Below the pieces are notes generated by a model. The model searched no databases. It was not told where the DNA came from and saw only the letters and a program-made list of their open reading frames with translations. Positions 28,335 to 36,863 of a stretch of DNA of 64,000 bases are shown in pieces. A program made the translations under genes and the position numbers. The DNA is from Herbaspirillum chlorophenolicum. Its GTDB lineage: Bacteria; Pseudomonadota; Gammaproteobacteria; Burkholderiales; Burkholderiaceae_D. The number at the start of each line of letters is the position of its first letter. The stretch's first letter is position 1. The DNA lies in NCBI RefSeq assembly GCF_001189955.1, contig NZ_LFLT01000015.1, positions 1-64,000 on the forward strand, read 5' to 3'.

Positions 28335-30107
28335 ATGCGACGTATCCTCTTTCTCATGCTCGCGCTGGCGAGCACCTTATTGCCGGGACTAGCTCATGCT
28401 TGGTGGCAGCCTGACTGGGCTTATCGCAAACCGATCACGATCGACGGCGGCCCCAAGGGCGGCGCCATCGGCGGCGATGCCGGCCGCACGCCGGTGCTGG
28501 TGCGTCTGCATACGGGCAATTTCAACTTCCAGGATGTCAACGAAAGCGGCAACGATCTGCGCTTTGTCGGCGCCGACGACAAGACCGTCCTGAACTATCA
28601 GATCGAACAATTCGATCCGCTGCTCGGCATCGCGCTGGTGTGGGTCGACGTGCCGGCGCTGTCGGCCGGTGCGCCGCAACAGCTGTGGATGTATTACGGC
28701 AATCCGAAAGCCCCGGCCTACGGCAATGGCCAGCGCACCTTCGATTCCGACTACACGCTGGTCTACCATTTTGCCGAAGCCAATGTGCCGCCGCGCGACA
28801 CCACCGCCTATGGCAACCACGGCCAGACCGCAGTCGTCAGTGTTGACGGCACCGTCATCGGCAAGGGCGCCAAGCTGGGCGGCGCACCGCTGATGCTGCC
28901 GGCCACGCCGTCGCTGGAAGTGGCGGCCGGCGGCAAGTTCACCTTCTCGGCCTGGGTGCGTCCCGACAAGCTGGGCGCCAACCAGCTGATCTATGCCCGT
29001 CGCGGCAATGGCGCCGAACTGCTGATCGGCGTGGATGCCGGCGTGCCTTTCGTGCAGGTCAACGGCAAGCGCAGCAGCCCCGGCCAGCCGATCCAGGCAG
29101 GCCAGTGGTCGTATATCGCCGTCAAGAGCGATGGCCAGAACGTGGCGCTGCTGGTCGGCGGCCATCCCAGCGTGTCCTTGCCGGCAGCTTTGCCGGCGCT
29201 GAATACCTCGGCCGCGATCGGCGGCGACACCGAAGCATCGTCCGGGCTGGAATCGTTCTCCGGCGCGATCGATGAGTTGCGCCTGTCGCGTGTGGCGCGT
29301 CCCGATGCACTGTTGCTGGCGGATGCGGTGACGCAAGGCGGCGACTCGCATCTGGTGGCGTTCGGCACCGACGAGAAGCAAGCCGGCAAGAGCCACTTCG
29401 GCTTCATTCTGTCCGCCATGCCGCTGGATGCATGGATCGTGGTGATCGTGCTGGGTCTGATGATGATCCTGTCGTGGGCGATCATGATCAGCAAGGGCCG
29501 TTTCTACGCCGCGACCTCGCAGGCCAATGCAATCTTTATGAAGCTGTTCCATGAAACCGCCGGCGCGCCGCTCGACCAGCTCGGCCGCAGCAACAGGGTG
29601 CCGGAGCAGATCAAGCAGGACTCGTCGCTGTGGCGCCTGTACGACGTCGCGGTCGATGAAATGCGCCGCCGCCACGATCGCGGCTACGACATGACCGCGG
29701 TATCGGCGGCGACCATCGATGCCATCCGTGCAGCGATGGACGGCGTCATGGTGCGCGAAAACGAACGAATGGCAAAGCGCATGATCTGGCTGTCGACCAC
29801 CATCGAAGGCGCACCTTACGTCGGCCTGTTCGGCACCGTCATCGGCATCATGCTGGTGTTCGTGGTGGCGGCGATGGCCGGCGCGGTGGACATCAACTCG
29901 GTGGCGCCGGGCATGGCGGCTGCGCTGCTGTGTACCGCGGCCGGCCTGGGCGTGGCGATTCCGGCGCTGTTCGGCTACAACTGGCTGGGTTCGCGCGCCG
30001 ACGCCATCGGCGCCGACATGGCGGTGTTCGTCGATGAATTCGCGACCCGCCTGGCCGAAGAACAAGGCGATGGCCGCCACCTGCGCGCAGTGCAGCTGCA
30101 GGCATAA
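28335..30107 (+). CDS. DUF2341-LamG-ExbB/TolQ fusion protein
   Basis: About 590 aa, far longer than a normal ExbB (~240 aa). A signal peptide (LPGLAHA) precedes a DUF2341 domain (~22-150, beginning WWQPDWAYRKPITIDGG). A LamG / concanavalin-like domain follows (~165-335, with FTFSAWVRPDKLGANQLIYA). The C-terminus is an ExbB/TolQ/MotA channel subunit with three membrane segments at ~362-388, ~495-515 and ~528-552 (YVGLFGTVIGIMLVFVVAAM). The extracytoplasmic half would sit in the periplasm, fused to the proton channel, and could bind glycans or the passing exoprotein. ATG 28335 has GGAG eight to nine bases before it; ATG 28305 has no such site. It partners the ExbD and TonB encoded next. Confidence 0.88.
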   Translation: MRRILFLMLALASTLLPGLAHAWWQPDWAYRKPITIDGGPKGGAIGGDAGRTPVLVRLHTGNFNFQDVNESGNDLRFVGADDKTVLNYQIEQFDPLLGIALVWVDVPALSAGAPQQLWMYYGNPKAPAYGNGQRTFDSDYTLVYHFAEANVPPRDTTAYGNHGQTAVVSVDGTVIGKGAKLGGAPLMLPATPSLEVAAGGKFTFSAWVRPDKLGANQLIYARRGNGAELLIGVDAGVPFVQVNGKRSSPGQPIQAGQWSYIAVKSDGQNVALLVGGHPSVSLPAALPALNTSAAIGGDTEASSGLESFSGAIDELRLSRVARPDALLLADAVTQGGDSHLVAFGTDEKQAGKSHFGFILSAMPLDAWIVVIVLGLMMILSWAIMISKGRFYAATSQANAIFMKLFHETAGAPLDQLGRSNRVPEQIKQDSSLWRLYDVAVDEMRRRHDRGYDMTAVSAATIDAIRAAMDGVMVRENERMAKRMIWLSTTIEGAPYVGLFGTVIGIMLVFVVAAMAGAVDINSVAPGMAAALLCTAAGLGVAIPALFGYNWLGSRADAIGADMAVFVDEFATRLAEEQGDGRHLRAVQLQA

Positions 30108-30116
30108 GGGGCAATC

Positions 30117-30524
30117 ATGGCACGAGCGAAATACACCCCGCGCAGACGTACCGGCGGGATCAACATCACGCCATTCGTGGATGTGCTGCTGGTGGTGCTG
30201 GTGATCTTCATCCTCACCAGCAACGCCAGCATCCCCGGCATCAAGGTCGACCTGCCGAAGGCCAGCGCCGCGGTCGCGCTGGAAAAACCGAAGACCAAGG
30301 CCATCACCGTCGATAACACCGGACAGATATTCCTGGATGCATATCCGGTCAGCCTGCCGGAACTGGAAGAGCGCTTGCGTACCGAGAAAGCGCTGACGCC
30401 GGATTTCCCGGTGATCGTGCGCGGCGACGCTTCGGTCCAGTACGCCAAAGTCGTGGAAGTCCTTGATCTGCTGCGCCGTATCGAGCTCAACCAGATTGGC
30501 CTTGTGACCGGCAAGCAATCGTGA
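30117..30524 (+). CDS. exbD: ExbD/TolR-family proton channel subunit
   Basis: 135 aa, the family's usual length. A basic N-terminus is followed by one membrane segment (~16-38, NITPFVDVLLVVLVIFILT) carrying the essential membrane aspartate (Asp22). The periplasmic domain ends DLLRRIELNQIGLVTGK. The Shine-Dalgarno AGGGG precedes the ATG. The gene starts 9 bases after the ExbB fusion and ends 10 bases before tonB. With the ExbB fusion it should convert proton motive force into movement of the adjacent TonB. Confidence 0.95.
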   Translation: MARAKYTPRRRTGGINITPFVDVLLVVLVIFILTSNASIPGIKVDLPKASAAVALEKPKTKAITVDNTGQIFLDAYPVSLPELEERLRTEKALTPDFPVIVRGDASVQYAKVVEVLDLLRRIELNQIGLVTGKQS

Positions 30525-30534
30525 GGAGAGCGCC

Positions 30535-31248
30535 GTGAAATTGAGTAGCGCGAATAACGACGCCTTGTCGTATTCCACGCAGGCATCCGGTGTGCGGCGG
30601 CGCTGGAGCGGTATCGCCATCGGTGCAGTCTTGCTGGCGGCGGTTGCCGCATTGGTCTGGTATTTGTTGTCGGACGTTGCCAGCACCAAGCGCGAAGTCT
30701 CTTCGCCGCCGATGCTGATGCTGCCGCCGCCACCGCCGCCGCCGCCCGAGCCGGAAAAACTTCCCGAGCCGACGCCGGAAAAAATCAAGCCGGAAGTCGC
30801 GCCGGAACCCAAGCCATCGGAACAGATGGAGTCGCCCAAGGACGACAGTCCGCCGAGCCCGTCCAAGGATCTCGGCGATCCGGTCACCATCGACGGCGCT
30901 GCGCAGGCCGGCAACGACGCCTTCGGCATTCAGGCCGGACGCGGCGGCGGCATGACCGGAGGCGGCGGAGGCATGGGCGGATCGTATGGCCGTTATCTGG
31001 GCACGGCGCTGCAACAGGCTTTTGCCCGCGACCCGCGCACGCGCCAGCTGGCGTTCGAAGACCTGCGTCTGGACATCACGCTGGATGCGGACGGAAAAGT
31101 CACCAAAGCGGTGCTGCAGCAAAGCACCGGCAATACCAAAATCGATGAGGCGCTTCTGGCGATGGTGCGCGACTACAAGGCCGATGAACGTCCGCCAGCC
31201 GCGCAGCGCTATCCGATGCATTTATCCATTCGCGGCCGGCGGCCGTGA
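30535..31248 (+). CDS. tonB: TonB-family energy transducer
   Basis: 237 aa. The start is a GTG with GAGGAGAG just upstream. A short cytoplasmic tail ends in RRR, then one membrane segment (~24-46). A Pro-rich periplasmic linker (~60-100, eight consecutive prolines, then PEP/KPE repeats) and a Gly-rich stretch follow. The C-terminal TonB domain (~150-235) contains DITLDADGKVTKAVLQQSTG. The Gly-rich stretch between linker and C-domain is unusual for TonB. No TonB-dependent receptor is encoded nearby. Its partner may be the porin-like protein downstream, the TPS machinery or a distant receptor. Confidence 0.9.
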   Translation: MKLSSANNDALSYSTQASGVRRRWSGIAIGAVLLAAVAALVWYLLSDVASTKREVSSPPMLMLPPPPPPPPEPEKLPEPTPEKIKPEVAPEPKPSEQMESPKDDSPPSPSKDLGDPVTIDGAAQAGNDAFGIQAGRGGGMTGGGGGMGGSYGRYLGTALQQAFARDPRTRQLAFEDLRLDITLDADGKVTKAVLQQSTGNTKIDEALLAMVRDYKADERPPAAQRYPMHLSIRGRRP

Positions 31249-31284
31249 GCGCAATTTAATTGAAATCAATTGGGGAAGATATTC

Positions 31285-33075
31285 ATGAACACACCACTCG
31301 ATAAGAATGGTTCCGCCCAACCGGGCAAGGCGCGCAAGCATTCGTCGCGCCGCGCCAAGGCGCTGGCAGGCGTATCCGCTGTCGCGCTGCTGATGACTTC
31401 GCTGGCGCATGCGCAGACGCCGCCGTCTTCCGAAACCGCGATGGTGCGTTTGATTCGCGGCCTGATCGAGAGTGGCGCATTGAAGAAGGATGTCGGCGAT
31501 GCGCTGCTGGCCCAGGCGCAGACCGAAGCGATCGCCGCGCAGCAGGTGCAGCGCCAGGCGGCGGCAGCGCCAGCAACGGCGGCAGCATCGGGACGCAACA
31601 AGATCGAACCCGGCGACGTGCGGGTACCGTATATTTCCGCCAGCGTGCGCGATCAGATCCGCGATGAAGTCAAGGGCGAAATCATGGCGCAGGCCAAGAG
31701 CGAAGGCTGGGCTGCGCCGAACGAAACACCGGAATGGACCAAGCGCATCCGCATCGAAGGCGACATGCGCGTGCGCGGCGAATCGCGCTTCTATTCCGGC
31801 AACAACAGCAACATCGAAACCGACTGGCGCAACATCAACAGCGGCAGCGGCTACGACGTCAATCCCAATACCAACCTGGCCCTGCCGCAGTTGCTCAATA
31901 CGCGCCAGGACCGCGCCAACCAGTTGCGCATCCGCGCCCGCCTGGGCATCTTTGCGGACATCTCCGACAGCACGCAGGCAGGCTTGCGCCTGGCCAGCGG
32001 CAGCGACGACAGCCCGGTCTCGACCACGCAGACGCTGGGCGGCGGATTGAACAAGAAAAACATCTGGCTCGACCAGGCCTGGATGTCTTATAAGTTCAAC
32101 GACATGCTGAAGGTGACGGGCGGCCGTTTCGGCAATCCTTTCTTCTCGACCGAGATGCTGTTCTCCAACGACCTGAATTTCGACGGCCTCGTCGCGCAGT
32201 TCGACAAGACGCTGGCAAACAAGGACTTGTCGGTATTCGGTACGCTGGGCCTGATTCCGCTGGAATACTCTTCCGATAGTAGTCCGGGCCGCAGCCAGAA
32301 CAAGTTGTCCAGCCAGAACAAATGGCTGATCGGCGCCCAGGTCGGCGCCCAGTGGAAGCTGGATGCAGAAAACCGCCTGCGCGGCGCCGTCGCTTATTAC
32401 GACTTCAAGAACATCACCGGCCGCGTGTCGGATTCGTGCGCGCTGTATGCCGGCGCCGATGGCTGCAACACCGACTGGTCGCGCCCGGCCTTCATGCAAC
32501 GCGGCAATACGCTCATGCTGTTGCGTAACATCGCCCTGGATCCGACCAATCCGGCCAATACGCCGCAGCCTCAGTATGTCGGCCTGGCCTCCAAGTTCCA
32601 GTTGCTGGACCTGAACGCGCGCTGGGACACCCGCATTGCCGGCGGCTATGGGTTCCGCCTGGACGGCAACTTCATCCGCAATCTGGCGTATGACGAAAAC
32701 GAGATGTTCCGTCGCGCTACCGTCGGTATCGTCAACAACGGCGGCACGGCGCAACCGGGCGTACGCGGCGACTTCAAGAGCGGCGCCAATGCCTACATGA
32801 TGCAGGCCACGCTGGGCAATCCGAATCCGGCCGCCGTGGGCGAATGGAATGTCCTGGCCGGCTACCGTCGCATCGAACCGGATGCCTTGCCGGATGCCTA
32901 CAACGATTCGACTTTCCATCAGGGCGGCACCAATGCCAAGGGCTATTATCTCGGCGGCAGTTACGCGTTCGACAAGAACACGCTGTTCTCGGGACGCTGG
33001 TATGCGACCAAGTCGGTGTACGGCGCTCCGGTGGCGATCGATACCCTGCAGCTTGAGCTGAATACACGTTTCTAA
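31285..33075 (+). CDS. Putative outer membrane porin
   Basis: About 596 aa. A long signal peptide ends SLAHA (~43). An alpha-helical, Gln/Ala-rich periplasmic stretch (~50-110) precedes a beta-barrel rich in alternating hydrophobic strands (for example LRIRARLGIFADISDSTQAG and WMSYKFNDMLKVTGGRFGNP). The last residues (DTLQLELNTRF) end in Phe, as is usual for outer membrane barrels. It resembles the 'putative porin' family seen next to ExbB-ExbD-TonB sets. ATG 31285 is preceded by GGGGAAG at good spacing; an upstream TTG at 31270 is less likely. It may form the outer membrane channel that the local TonB acts on, but no TonB box is evident. Confidence 0.8.
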   Translation: MNTPLDKNGSAQPGKARKHSSRRAKALAGVSAVALLMTSLAHAQTPPSSETAMVRLIRGLIESGALKKDVGDALLAQAQTEAIAAQQVQRQAAAAPATAAASGRNKIEPGDVRVPYISASVRDQIRDEVKGEIMAQAKSEGWAAPNETPEWTKRIRIEGDMRVRGESRFYSGNNSNIETDWRNINSGSGYDVNPNTNLALPQLLNTRQDRANQLRIRARLGIFADISDSTQAGLRLASGSDDSPVSTTQTLGGGLNKKNIWLDQAWMSYKFNDMLKVTGGRFGNPFFSTEMLFSNDLNFDGLVAQFDKTLANKDLSVFGTLGLIPLEYSSDSSPGRSQNKLSSQNKWLIGAQVGAQWKLDAENRLRGAVAYYDFKNITGRVSDSCALYAGADGCNTDWSRPAFMQRGNTLMLLRNIALDPTNPANTPQPQYVGLASKFQLLDLNARWDTRIAGGYGFRLDGNFIRNLAYDENEMFRRATVGIVNNGGTAQPGVRGDFKSGANAYMMQATLGNPNPAAVGEWNVLAGYRRIEPDALPDAYNDSTFHQGGTNAKGYYLGGSYAFDKNTLFSGRWYATKSVYGAPVAIDTLQLELNTRF

Positions 33076-33086
33076 GAGGTATGCCG

Positions 33087-33809
33087 ATGTCATTCATTTT
33101 GCAGAAACGAAGCCGCGCGGCATTGTGCGCGGTACTGGCGATTGCCGCTTCGGCCGTACAGGCGCAGCAAGGGCAGAGCATGGAAGAGCGCCTGCGCAAC
33201 CAGTTGCGTATCACCACCACGCAATTGCAGGAGGCGCAAAACGAACTGGCCGTGCTCAAGGCGGGCAAGGCTGCGCCCGCCACCGGCGCCGCCAATGCAA
33301 AATCGGCTGCCGCGCCGGATGCGGACAGTGTGAAAAAAGAACTGGCGGATGCAAAGGCACAGCTTGCTTCCGAGCGCCGCACGCGTGAAAAAAATCACGA
33401 TGCTTCCCAGGCCGCATTGGAAAAAGCCAACGCCCAGGTTGCGCAATACAAGAATGCCTACGACGGATTGTTGAAGCTGGCGCGCGCGGCGGAAACCGAG
33501 CGCCAGCGCCTGTCGCAAGAAGAAAAATCACAGCAGACGGCCGTGGCGCAATGCGAAGCAAAGAATGCGCAACTGTACTCCGTGGGACAAGAAATATTAC
33601 AGGCGTATGAAACGATGGATATCGGCACGATCATGTCGGTGCGTCAACCATTTGCCGCGCAAAGCCGTGTAAAGTACGAGCAGATCGCGCAGCAGTATGG
33701 CGACAAGCTTTACGAAGGACGTTTCGATCCGCGCAGCGCGGCAGTGCCCGTCGCGCCTGCAGTTGGCGCAGCGGCTGCTGCTCCGGGAACACCTGCTCAG
33801 CAGCAATAG
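33087..33809 (+). CDS. Periplasmic coiled-coil protein of unknown function
   Basis: About 240 aa. A signal peptide (to AVQAQQ) is followed by two heptad-rich helical segments (~28-55 and ~80-150, with QLRITTTQLQEAQNELAVLK) and an Ala/Pro-rich tail. The layout suggests a periplasmic coiled-coil adaptor, analogous in general shape to YbgF/CpoB-type partners of Tol-Pal or TonB systems; this is an analogy only. It starts 11 bases after the porin stop. AGAGG with seven-base spacing favours ATG 33087 over ATG 33081. Confidence 0.75.
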   Translation: MSFILQKRSRAALCAVLAIAASAVQAQQGQSMEERLRNQLRITTTQLQEAQNELAVLKAGKAAPATGAANAKSAAAPDADSVKKELADAKAQLASERRTREKNHDASQAALEKANAQVAQYKNAYDGLLKLARAAETERQRLSQEEKSQQTAVAQCEAKNAQLYSVGQEILQAYETMDIGTIMSVRQPFAAQSRVKYEQIAQQYGDKLYEGRFDPRSAAVPVAPAVGAAAAAPGTPAQQQ

Positions 33810-33875
33810 AGAGTCACAACCAGCGTCAATTTCCGGGTCCGGTTTGCCGACGTATTTTTTAAATCAGGTGGTCAC

Positions 33876-34820
33876 ATGAAACAACTTAAATTGAATAAGC
33901 AATCTCTCCGCCCATGCCTGCATGGCATGGCTGCGTTGATGCTGGCATCCATGTTCAGCGTCGCCGGCGCACAGACAAAAGCGGCAGGCGCCGACAAGAC
34001 CATCGCCAGCCTGGGGCCGGTGAGCGTGCCGCAAACCGAAGTCGATCGCATGCTGCAAGCATTGCCGCCGGCCGAACGCGCGGCGATCAAGAACGATCGC
34101 GCCGGCCTGGAGAATTGGTTGCGCCAGCGCGTGACCAGCGAAGCCTTGTTGCGCGAAGCGCGCAGCAAGGGCTGGGCCGATCGTCCCGAGATCAAGGAGC
34201 GGGTAGATGCCGCTGTCAAGGAAATCACCGGCCGCATCGTTGCGACCAGTTTTCTTGAATCGATGACGCAGGTGCCGGCGGATTATCCGTCCGACGCCGA
34301 CATTAAGGCGGCCTACGAACAAAACAAGGCTGGCTACAATTTGCCGGCGACTTATCGCGTGGCGCAAATCTATCTGCAGACGTCGCCTAACGATGCGGCC
34401 GGCAACAAGAAGGTGGCAGAGAAGGCCAAGAGCCTTGCGGCCCAGGCGCGCAGCGGCGATTTTGCCGCGTTGGCCAAGGCAGAGTCGCAAGACCAGAACA
34501 GTGCCGCGCGCGGCGGTGAAGTCGGCACGCTGGCATTGACCGACATGCTGCCGGAAGTGCGCGATGCCGTCGCCAAACTCAAGCCTGGCCAGGTAAGCGA
34601 ACCGGTCCAGGCCGCCGCCGGCATCCATATCGTCAAGCTGATCGATGCCCAGCCGGCGCGTACCGCAACACTGGACGAAATGAAGCCGCGTTTGCAGGCT
34701 GCCTTGCGTCAACAGCGTCAGCAGCAACTGGTGCAGGCCTATCTGGCGACCCTGGCGCCGGCCGATCGCGTGAACATCGACACGGCCGCGCTGGATGCCG
34801 CGCTGAAAAAGCTGAACTAA
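33876..34820 (+). CDS. PpiC-type peptidyl-prolyl cis-trans isomerase / periplasmic chaperone
   Basis: 314 aa. A signal peptide (to ~GAQ, residue 33) precedes a SurA-like helical N-domain (~40-140). A parvulin rotamase domain covers ~155-260 (YRVAQIYLQTSP, then RGGEVGTLALTDMLPEVRD and GIHIVKLID). The C-terminal helix is Gln-rich. Predicted role: keeps the giant unfolded TpsA polypeptides or the barrels export-competent in the periplasm, as Par27 does for FHA in Bordetella. A PpiC-type isomerase gene also lies downstream of exbB2-exbD2-tonB4 in the P. aeruginosa PUMA3 region (from memory). AGGTGG precedes the ATG. Confidence 0.92.
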   Translation: MKQLKLNKQSLRPCLHGMAALMLASMFSVAGAQTKAAGADKTIASLGPVSVPQTEVDRMLQALPPAERAAIKNDRAGLENWLRQRVTSEALLREARSKGWADRPEIKERVDAAVKEITGRIVATSFLESMTQVPADYPSDADIKAAYEQNKAGYNLPATYRVAQIYLQTSPNDAAGNKKVAEKAKSLAAQARSGDFAALAKAESQDQNSAARGGEVGTLALTDMLPEVRDAVAKLKPGQVSEPVQAAAGIHIVKLIDAQPARTATLDEMKPRLQAALRQQRQQQLVQAYLATLAPADRVNIDTAALDAALKKLN

Positions 34821-34872
34821 AGATATCGTCCTTCCCAGTTATTTCAATATCGTCACTACATCAGGATTTGTC

Positions 34873-35388
34873 ATGAAGAAAACCACCGAAACTGCAACGG
34901 CCGCATCTGACACTGCCGAACTGCTTTACGCCGTCACACCCGAGCAAATTGCCGAGGCCATCAAGGCGGCCGGCTGTTCGGTCACGACGTTGGAACACAA
35001 TGGCGTCGGCCATTTGCACAGCGCCAGCCAGGGTGTCGGGTTTCAGGTGCTGTGGGGCAATGCCGGCGCGGCAGCCGGGCAATTCATCGATTTCACGATG
35101 AGCTGCCCGCTGCGCGTGCAAGGCGGCGTCCTGCCGCAAGGCCTGATCGCCGAATGGCATCGCAACAAGCGTTTCGCCCGCATTGTCGAGCACGGTGAAA
35201 TGATTTCGATGGAGATGGACGTGCTCGTCGTGGGTGGCGTCAGCCAGGCGTATCTGAATATGACGGTGCAACTGTGGACGCAGATGATGGGGCAGTTTTT
35301 CCTGCACCTGCGTAATTTTACGGCGCAAGAACCTGCCGCCGCGCCGGCAGCGCAAGCAGCCGCGGTCGAAGAAGCCACGCCGGCTTAA
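34873..35388 (+). CDS. YbjN-domain protein
   Basis: 171 aa with no signal peptide, so cytoplasmic. The body (~20-150) has the YbjN/type-III-chaperone-like pattern (LLYAVTPEQIAEAIKAAGCS, GFQVLWGN, then WHRNKRFARI). The Ala-rich tail looks disordered. YbjN folds resemble type III secretion chaperones, so it may bind a component of this locus before export; that is inference. It is the last gene of the TpsB operon, followed by a hairpin terminator. Confidence 0.72.
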   Translation: MKKTTETATAASDTAELLYAVTPEQIAEAIKAAGCSVTTLEHNGVGHLHSASQGVGFQVLWGNAGAAAGQFIDFTMSCPLRVQGGVLPQGLIAEWHRNKRFARIVEHGEMISMEMDVLVVGGVSQAYLNMTVQLWTQMMGQFFLHLRNFTAQEPAAAPAAQAAAVEEATPA

Positions 35389-35400
35389 TCTCTGTCCTTC

Positions 35401-35440
35401 GCGAGGCCGCGTCGCGGCCTCGCTCCCGTCTTGTTTCTTT
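35401..35440 (+). terminator. Terminator of the TpsB-ExbBD-TonB operon
   Basis: A perfect 10-bp GC stem (GCGAGGCCGC at 35401 and GCGGCCTCGC at 35414) with a 3-base loop is followed by a T-rich tract (TCTTGTTTCTTT). It lies 12 bases after the YbjN gene. Confidence 0.75.
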
Positions 35441-35498
35441 CATCTTGTTGATTTTCTCTTCTCTCTTTTTATCCCACGTCGTCCCGCAGTCACAGCAA

Positions 35499-35550
35499 CG
35501 TAACATTTGTTCGTTACGCTGCCCGTTTGCTGTTACGTACTTCGCGTAAC
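35499..35550. promoter_or_regulatory. Cluster of four CGTAAC/GTTACG half-sites upstream of the second STN gene
   Basis: CGTAAC (35499), GTTACG (35513), GTTACG (35532) and CGTAAC (35545) form two inverted repeats with 8-base and 7-base centres. They lie 45-95 bases before the STN start at 35594. Tandem dyads of this kind usually mark an operator; the regulator is unknown. No Pho box was found here, unlike the first cassette. Confidence 0.5.
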
Positions 35551-35593
35551 CGGTTTCCCCTTACTTCTCCATGAATATCGTGTCGAGCCGTCT

Positions 35594-36295
35594 ATGCCGA
35601 GAATGGTCATGCCCGGCGCTGCGTATTGCGTCGCAGCCTGCCTGGCTGTGCTGACTCTGCAAGGCGCAGCCCAGGACATAAATGGCTTGCGTATTGACCC
35701 GGCAGGAGCGCCGCGCAGCGATGCGGGGAACAGCATGCGGTTCGATATCGCGCCGCAATCTTTGCAAAGTGCATTGGATGCCTTCGATATGGCGACCGGT
35801 TTCTCAGGCCTCTACAGCGCCGATGCGGTTGCCAGCCGTCGCTCCGCCGCCGTCCAGGGAAATTTTACGGCTGCCGCCGCTTTGCGCAAGATGCTGGAGC
35901 AGAGCGGTCTCAGCAGTTATTTCACGGCGCCCGATGCCTATGTTCTCGAACAAGACGCCACTGAAACGGGGATTGCCGCAGCGCCGCTGCAAGCACAAGC
36001 CCATGATTTTGAAGCCATCCTGCAATCCGGCGTGCGCGCGGCTTTTTGCCGTAACGCTTTGATTGTCCCCGGCAATTATCGGATTGCGATCAGTTTGCGT
36101 GTCGCCGCCGACGGCCGCGTCGAACAGGCGCGCCTGCTTGATACCACCGGCAACAAGGCCCGCGATGGCGAGATTCTCAAGACCTTGCGCGGCGTCAAGC
36201 TGGCGCACGGACCGTTGAATCCCGCCGAAGCTTTCGTCATGCTGATCTTGCCTCATGCGCCGGATTCGACTGCGGATTGTGGAGCGTCGTCATGA
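35594..36295 (+). CDS. Periplasmic STN-domain signalling protein with TonB-C-like C-terminus, second copy
   Basis: About 233 aa. A signal peptide (hydrophobic to ~LQGAAQ, residue 27) precedes an STN domain (~45-120, MRFDIAPQSLQSALDAFDMA). The TonB-C-like end (~145-225) contains PGNYRIAISLRVAADGRVEQ. It has the same architecture as the 10596 protein but is clearly diverged, so the cassette duplication is not recent. A conserved cysteine precedes the TonB-C-like part in both copies (AFCRNALIVPG here, TLCSNERTAPG there). The gene overlaps the sigma gene by four bases (ATGA). An in-frame TTG at 35507 would add 29 residues without a plausible signal. A Cys-containing export segment is present but no lipobox. 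Confidence 0.78.
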   Translation: MPRMVMPGAAYCVAACLAVLTLQGAAQDINGLRIDPAGAPRSDAGNSMRFDIAPQSLQSALDAFDMATGFSGLYSADAVASRRSAAVQGNFTAAAALRKMLEQSGLSSYFTAPDAYVLEQDATETGIAAAPLQAQAHDFEAILQSGVRAAFCRNALIVPGNYRIAISLRVAADGRVEQARLLDTTGNKARDGEILKTLRGVKLAHGPLNPAEAFVMLILPHAPDSTADCGASS

Positions 36296-36798
36296 GCGAA
36301 TCCGGATTCAAAAGCATGCGCGAGCTGATGATGCGCAGGTACGGGGAACTGAAACGCCGGCTGACCCTGCAACTGGGAAGCGCAGACCTTGCCGGTGATG
36401 CGCTGCAGGATACCTGGTTACGCCTGGAGTCGCATAAGGAGCCTGCGGAACCGGTCCTGCATCCGATCAGCTACCTGATGCGCATGGCAACCAATTCCGC
36501 CCTGGACAAGATACGCGGCGAACGGCGCTTTCTCAGCGGGGAAGAAGTCGAGCAGATTTTCGACAATTTGTCGGATCCGGCGCCGGGCCCGGATCGGAGC
36601 ATCGAAGCGCGTTCGGAGGTCGAGCGCCTGCTGCTGGTGATGCAGGAAATGCCGGTGCGCCAACGCCGGATACTGACGTTGATACGCATCGATGAAATGC
36701 CAAGGCAGGAAGTGGCCAGGCATCTCGGCGTCTCGCTCAGCCTGGTGGACCGGGAGCTGAAACGCGCCCATGAGTACATCGTTGAAAAAATGCGTTAA
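36292..36798 (+). CDS. ECF RNA polymerase sigma factor, FecI/VreI type, second copy
   Basis: 168 aa. The region 2 signature SADLAGDALQDTWLRLES is almost the same as in the 11377 sigma factor. Region 4 is at ~120-165 (PRQEVARHLGVSLSLVDREL). The ATG overlaps the STN stop, with GGAG seven bases upstream, so the pair is translationally coupled. It is paired with the FecR gene that follows. Close similarity in the promoter-reading regions of the two sigma factors fits the near-identical promoter motif found in front of their targets, but cross-talk cannot be judged from sequence alone. Confidence 0.92.
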   Translation: MSESGFKSMRELMMRRYGELKRRLTLQLGSADLAGDALQDTWLRLESHKEPAEPVLHPISYLMRMATNSALDKIRGERRFLSGEEVEQIFDNLSDPAPGPDRSIEARSEVERLLLVMQEMPVRQRRILTLIRIDEMPRQEVARHLGVSLSLVDRELKRAHEYIVEKMR

Positions 36799-36806
36799 GA
36801 AAGTGT

Positions 36807-36833
36807 GGTTTGTAGCGTTGAGAAACGTCTATG
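36807..36833 (+). promoter_or_regulatory. Putative ECF promoter C, upstream of the second fecR-like gene
   Basis: GGTTTG (36807) and CGTCTA (36826) are 19 bases apart start to start, with TTGAGAAA before CGTC as in site A (TCGAGAAA). It sits in the same place in its cassette, between sigma and anti-sigma genes. Confidence 0.45.
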
Positions 36834-36863
36834 AATAAGGAATGAAGGATTTGATTGCCGACC

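Noticed and set aside
35589-35596. CGTCTATG overlapping the start of the second STN gene, like the -10 of ECF sites C and E.
   Set aside because: No GG element 19 bases upstream, and the site overlaps the start codon, so it cannot drive this gene.
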